A stretch of DNA of 64,000 bases from NCBI GenBank assembly GCA_004380135.1, contig QXCR01000123.1:1-64000 (forward strand), in the 5' to 3' direction. Of this stretch, positions 62,118-64,000 are shown piece by piece; positions within the stretch are counted from its first letter, which is position 1; each line of letters opens with the position of its first letter. The position numbers and the translations under genes were made by a program. A model generated the notes under the pieces. That model was not told where the DNA came from. It saw only the letters and a list, made by a program, of their open reading frames with translations, and did not search any database. The stretch is from Stemphylium vesicarium. Taxonomy: Eukaryota > Ascomycota > Dothideomycetes > Pleosporales > Pleosporaceae.

Positions 62118-64000
62118 GGTAGAACTGTGGTGAGAATTGACAAAAGAACGATGCAAATCGACCAAATCATATTCAATCCCTGAATATATCACTCTTTGGT
62201 ATGTATATCATCCCTACTTCCATCTTGATACCCCCAGCCAATCGTAGACTGCTCATTAAACATGTACGCGTCGAACATCGGAGTTACGCTGTCGTTGATT
62301 GGCCCAGCGAGCTACAAAGTCAAAGTCAAAGTACGCATAGGACGGCAGGTACGTTATCGAAAGTGGCTGAGTGCGTAATGAAGACGCGCTGGCGTGATGG
62401 TAGTATAATGAGAAACAAGCGTAATGAGTAGGCATGGCACTAGAACGAAGTGCTAGCCATTCATAGGCCGAGGAGGTATTCCGCACGTGGCTGCAGGGCT
62501 CGATGTCTCCAATCACATCAGCCCGGTGACAGACACAATAAATGAGCTTAAGTAGCCTTAGATAGACTTGGCAAAAGCTTGAGCGATTGGAATGCGGGTG
62601 AAAACACGCCTGACACCTTTCAAGATCCAGGGCCTCTTGGCGTTCGGAATCTTGATTCCTGAGACATGCCGTCGGCGGATAGAACTAGTAGGTGTCTTGA
62701 GGGAGATTTACTAGGGAGTATGCGAGATCCCTCTATGGTACCATAGTTGTTGTGGCGCATCTCATGGTAAGAAGGAACGTGTCGGGAGGGACAACATCCG
62801 TGTGCCACTTCGACCTGCAATCTAAGTCCGTTATGGATAATCGTACATGCGACAGAATCGAGCATTGTAAACTGACGCTGGCTTCCTTCGATGTGAACGG
62901 CGAGATCAGACAGCGCACATCGTCATGGACTGAACGGCTAGTTGTGCCATGAAACCACGTGTGGTGGCTGCATCGAAAACTTACCAATAGGAGTAGATGA
63001 TCTGTTCAGCTGGGCTGGAAAGAGCCCTTGAAGGTTACGCGGCTTTTGGAGGCGTCGAGCTGACAACGCGATGTGCATCTCTCCTGAAATCAGTAGAAAC
63101 ACTTTTCTACGTCTTTGACCTATCACAGCTCGATCCTGCTCTTCCAGTCGAATATGCTACACACCACCTCTGCTCCAATCGTGTCTCGAGATGAGGCGAC
63201 GAGTCGTCTTTTTATCTTCCGAATGTTTGACACTAGACGTCTTTCTTTTTGCATACGCCATGACACGTGTATGCCTAGGTGGTGGCGATATTCCAAGGTT
63301 GTACAGGCCGAGTCCGGGGTGATGCTGCTGACGGGATTCTACGAGACACGCAGTAGGTAAGTTGCATCTCGTGTAAGGGAGATTTTTACTCCGAGTAGCG
63401 ATAATGGAGAAGAAGGCAATCTCGTATTGTCTGCCAAGTGGTGATTCAGGCCCAGTAGCCAGCACGTGAGGCATGTCGGCAGTCGGGAAGTCTCACGTGC
63501 CAAGGTGCGCACAACATGCAAGGGCAACGGAGAGATGAATCAACGATCTCTTCTACCTTGGCCGGGACAAAGGCACAGGTCTAGTAAGACCACCAAGGCA
63601 AGCTGACGTGGGTGTATCGACAAAGGACAGTAGCGCGTCGCCATAAATCCGGACGGTTCGGAAATCCTCGAGTCAAGCGAACGTCTGTTCGCCAATGGGC
63701 TCTCTTCCGATAGCTCTTACGGTGGTACGATCATCACCACGCAGGCCTCCGCCTCGCTCTTCCCAACCTCTCGCTCGCGGCCCGCCGTCGCGACTGGCAG
63801 TTGCCGGTATGGTAAGCAGTAAACATGGGCGCGACAAGCAGCGGAGACCCTGTGCGCGGGAGATGAACGGTTTGAAAAAAGAGGTGACCTCCGCACCACC
63901 GCCCATAGAAAAAATCCCCACCGCATGCAAGCCTTGGAACAACATTCCCATATCCGGGCAACCTTTACGGAGACAACTCCCCACACACGCGCGCGCACGG
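62118..64000. other. Window end, about 1.9 kb without a supported gene
   Basis: Promoter of the DOMON-b561 gene in the first few hundred bases. Later open frames on both strands (63115-64000) have no domain, no consistent splicing and no credible start. A gene running off the right edge cannot be excluded. Confidence 0.4.

Noticed and set aside
1..64000. CRISPR arrays, bacterial operons, rRNA or tRNA genes
   Set aside because: No spaced direct-repeat array, no ribosome-binding-site-led gene strings and no conserved RNA gene signature were seen; the gene structure is eukaryotic.

Overview
The window is nuclear DNA of a filamentous ascomycete (Pezizomycotina). A Dothideomycete, possibly one of the Pleosporales, is my inference from the gene repertoire and not something the sequence proves. 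Genes are single transcription units with short GT-AG introns (mostly 43-125 bp) that often carry CTAAC/CTGAC-like branch sites. Several products are typical of filamentous fungi: a pogo/Fot1-type transposase, a HET-protein C-terminus, small secreted cysteine-rich proteins, and MFS sugar porters. I joined exons by hand by requiring a consistent frame. Lengths below are those of the spliced models.

Left part (1-24.6 kb). The window opens inside a pogo-like DNA transposon with one in-frame TAG. Next come an MFS sugar porter, a Myb-like/BTB-like protein of unknown function, and a second MFS sugar porter on the minus strand. A disrupted minus-strand gene of similar Myb-like plus BTB-like layout follows, then an SDR oxidoreductase and a secreted GMC flavin oxidoreductase, both on the minus strand. 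Two small unannotated-looking genes (17349-17959 and 18970-19451) precede a 901-aa LCAT/lipase-type hydrolase and a 276-aa protein of unknown function.

Middle part (24.6-41.6 kb). A gene-poor stretch of about 5 kb leads to a C2H2 zinc-finger transcription factor. After another sparse stretch comes a housekeeping block: a HET C-terminal remnant, a small two-exon gene, the splicing factor Prp18, SAP18 with an RGG tail (divergent from Prp18 across 286 bp), and DML1/Misato.

Right part (41.6-64 kb). This holds a Ser/Thr/Pro-rich repeat protein with signal peptide and GPI-type tail, an NTF2/SnoaL-like protein, a six-exon 1030-aa low-complexity protein, and a Ser/Arg-rich protein. Two paralogous small secreted proteins with identical cysteine spacing follow, then a DOMON-cytochrome b561 membrane protein.

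How they fit together: the window mixes conserved RNA-processing and chromatin genes with accessory, surface and secreted functions. The secreted GMC oxidoreductase, the DOMON-b561 protein, the two sugar porters, the GPI mucin and the two small secreted proteins would all act at the cell surface. No operon-like unit is expected, and no tRNA, rRNA or CRISPR was recognised. The most notable items are the paralogous secreted-protein pair with a shared upstream motif, the pair of Myb-like/BTB-like genes, several small multi-exon genes that simple ORF calling misses, and a GC-AG intron.
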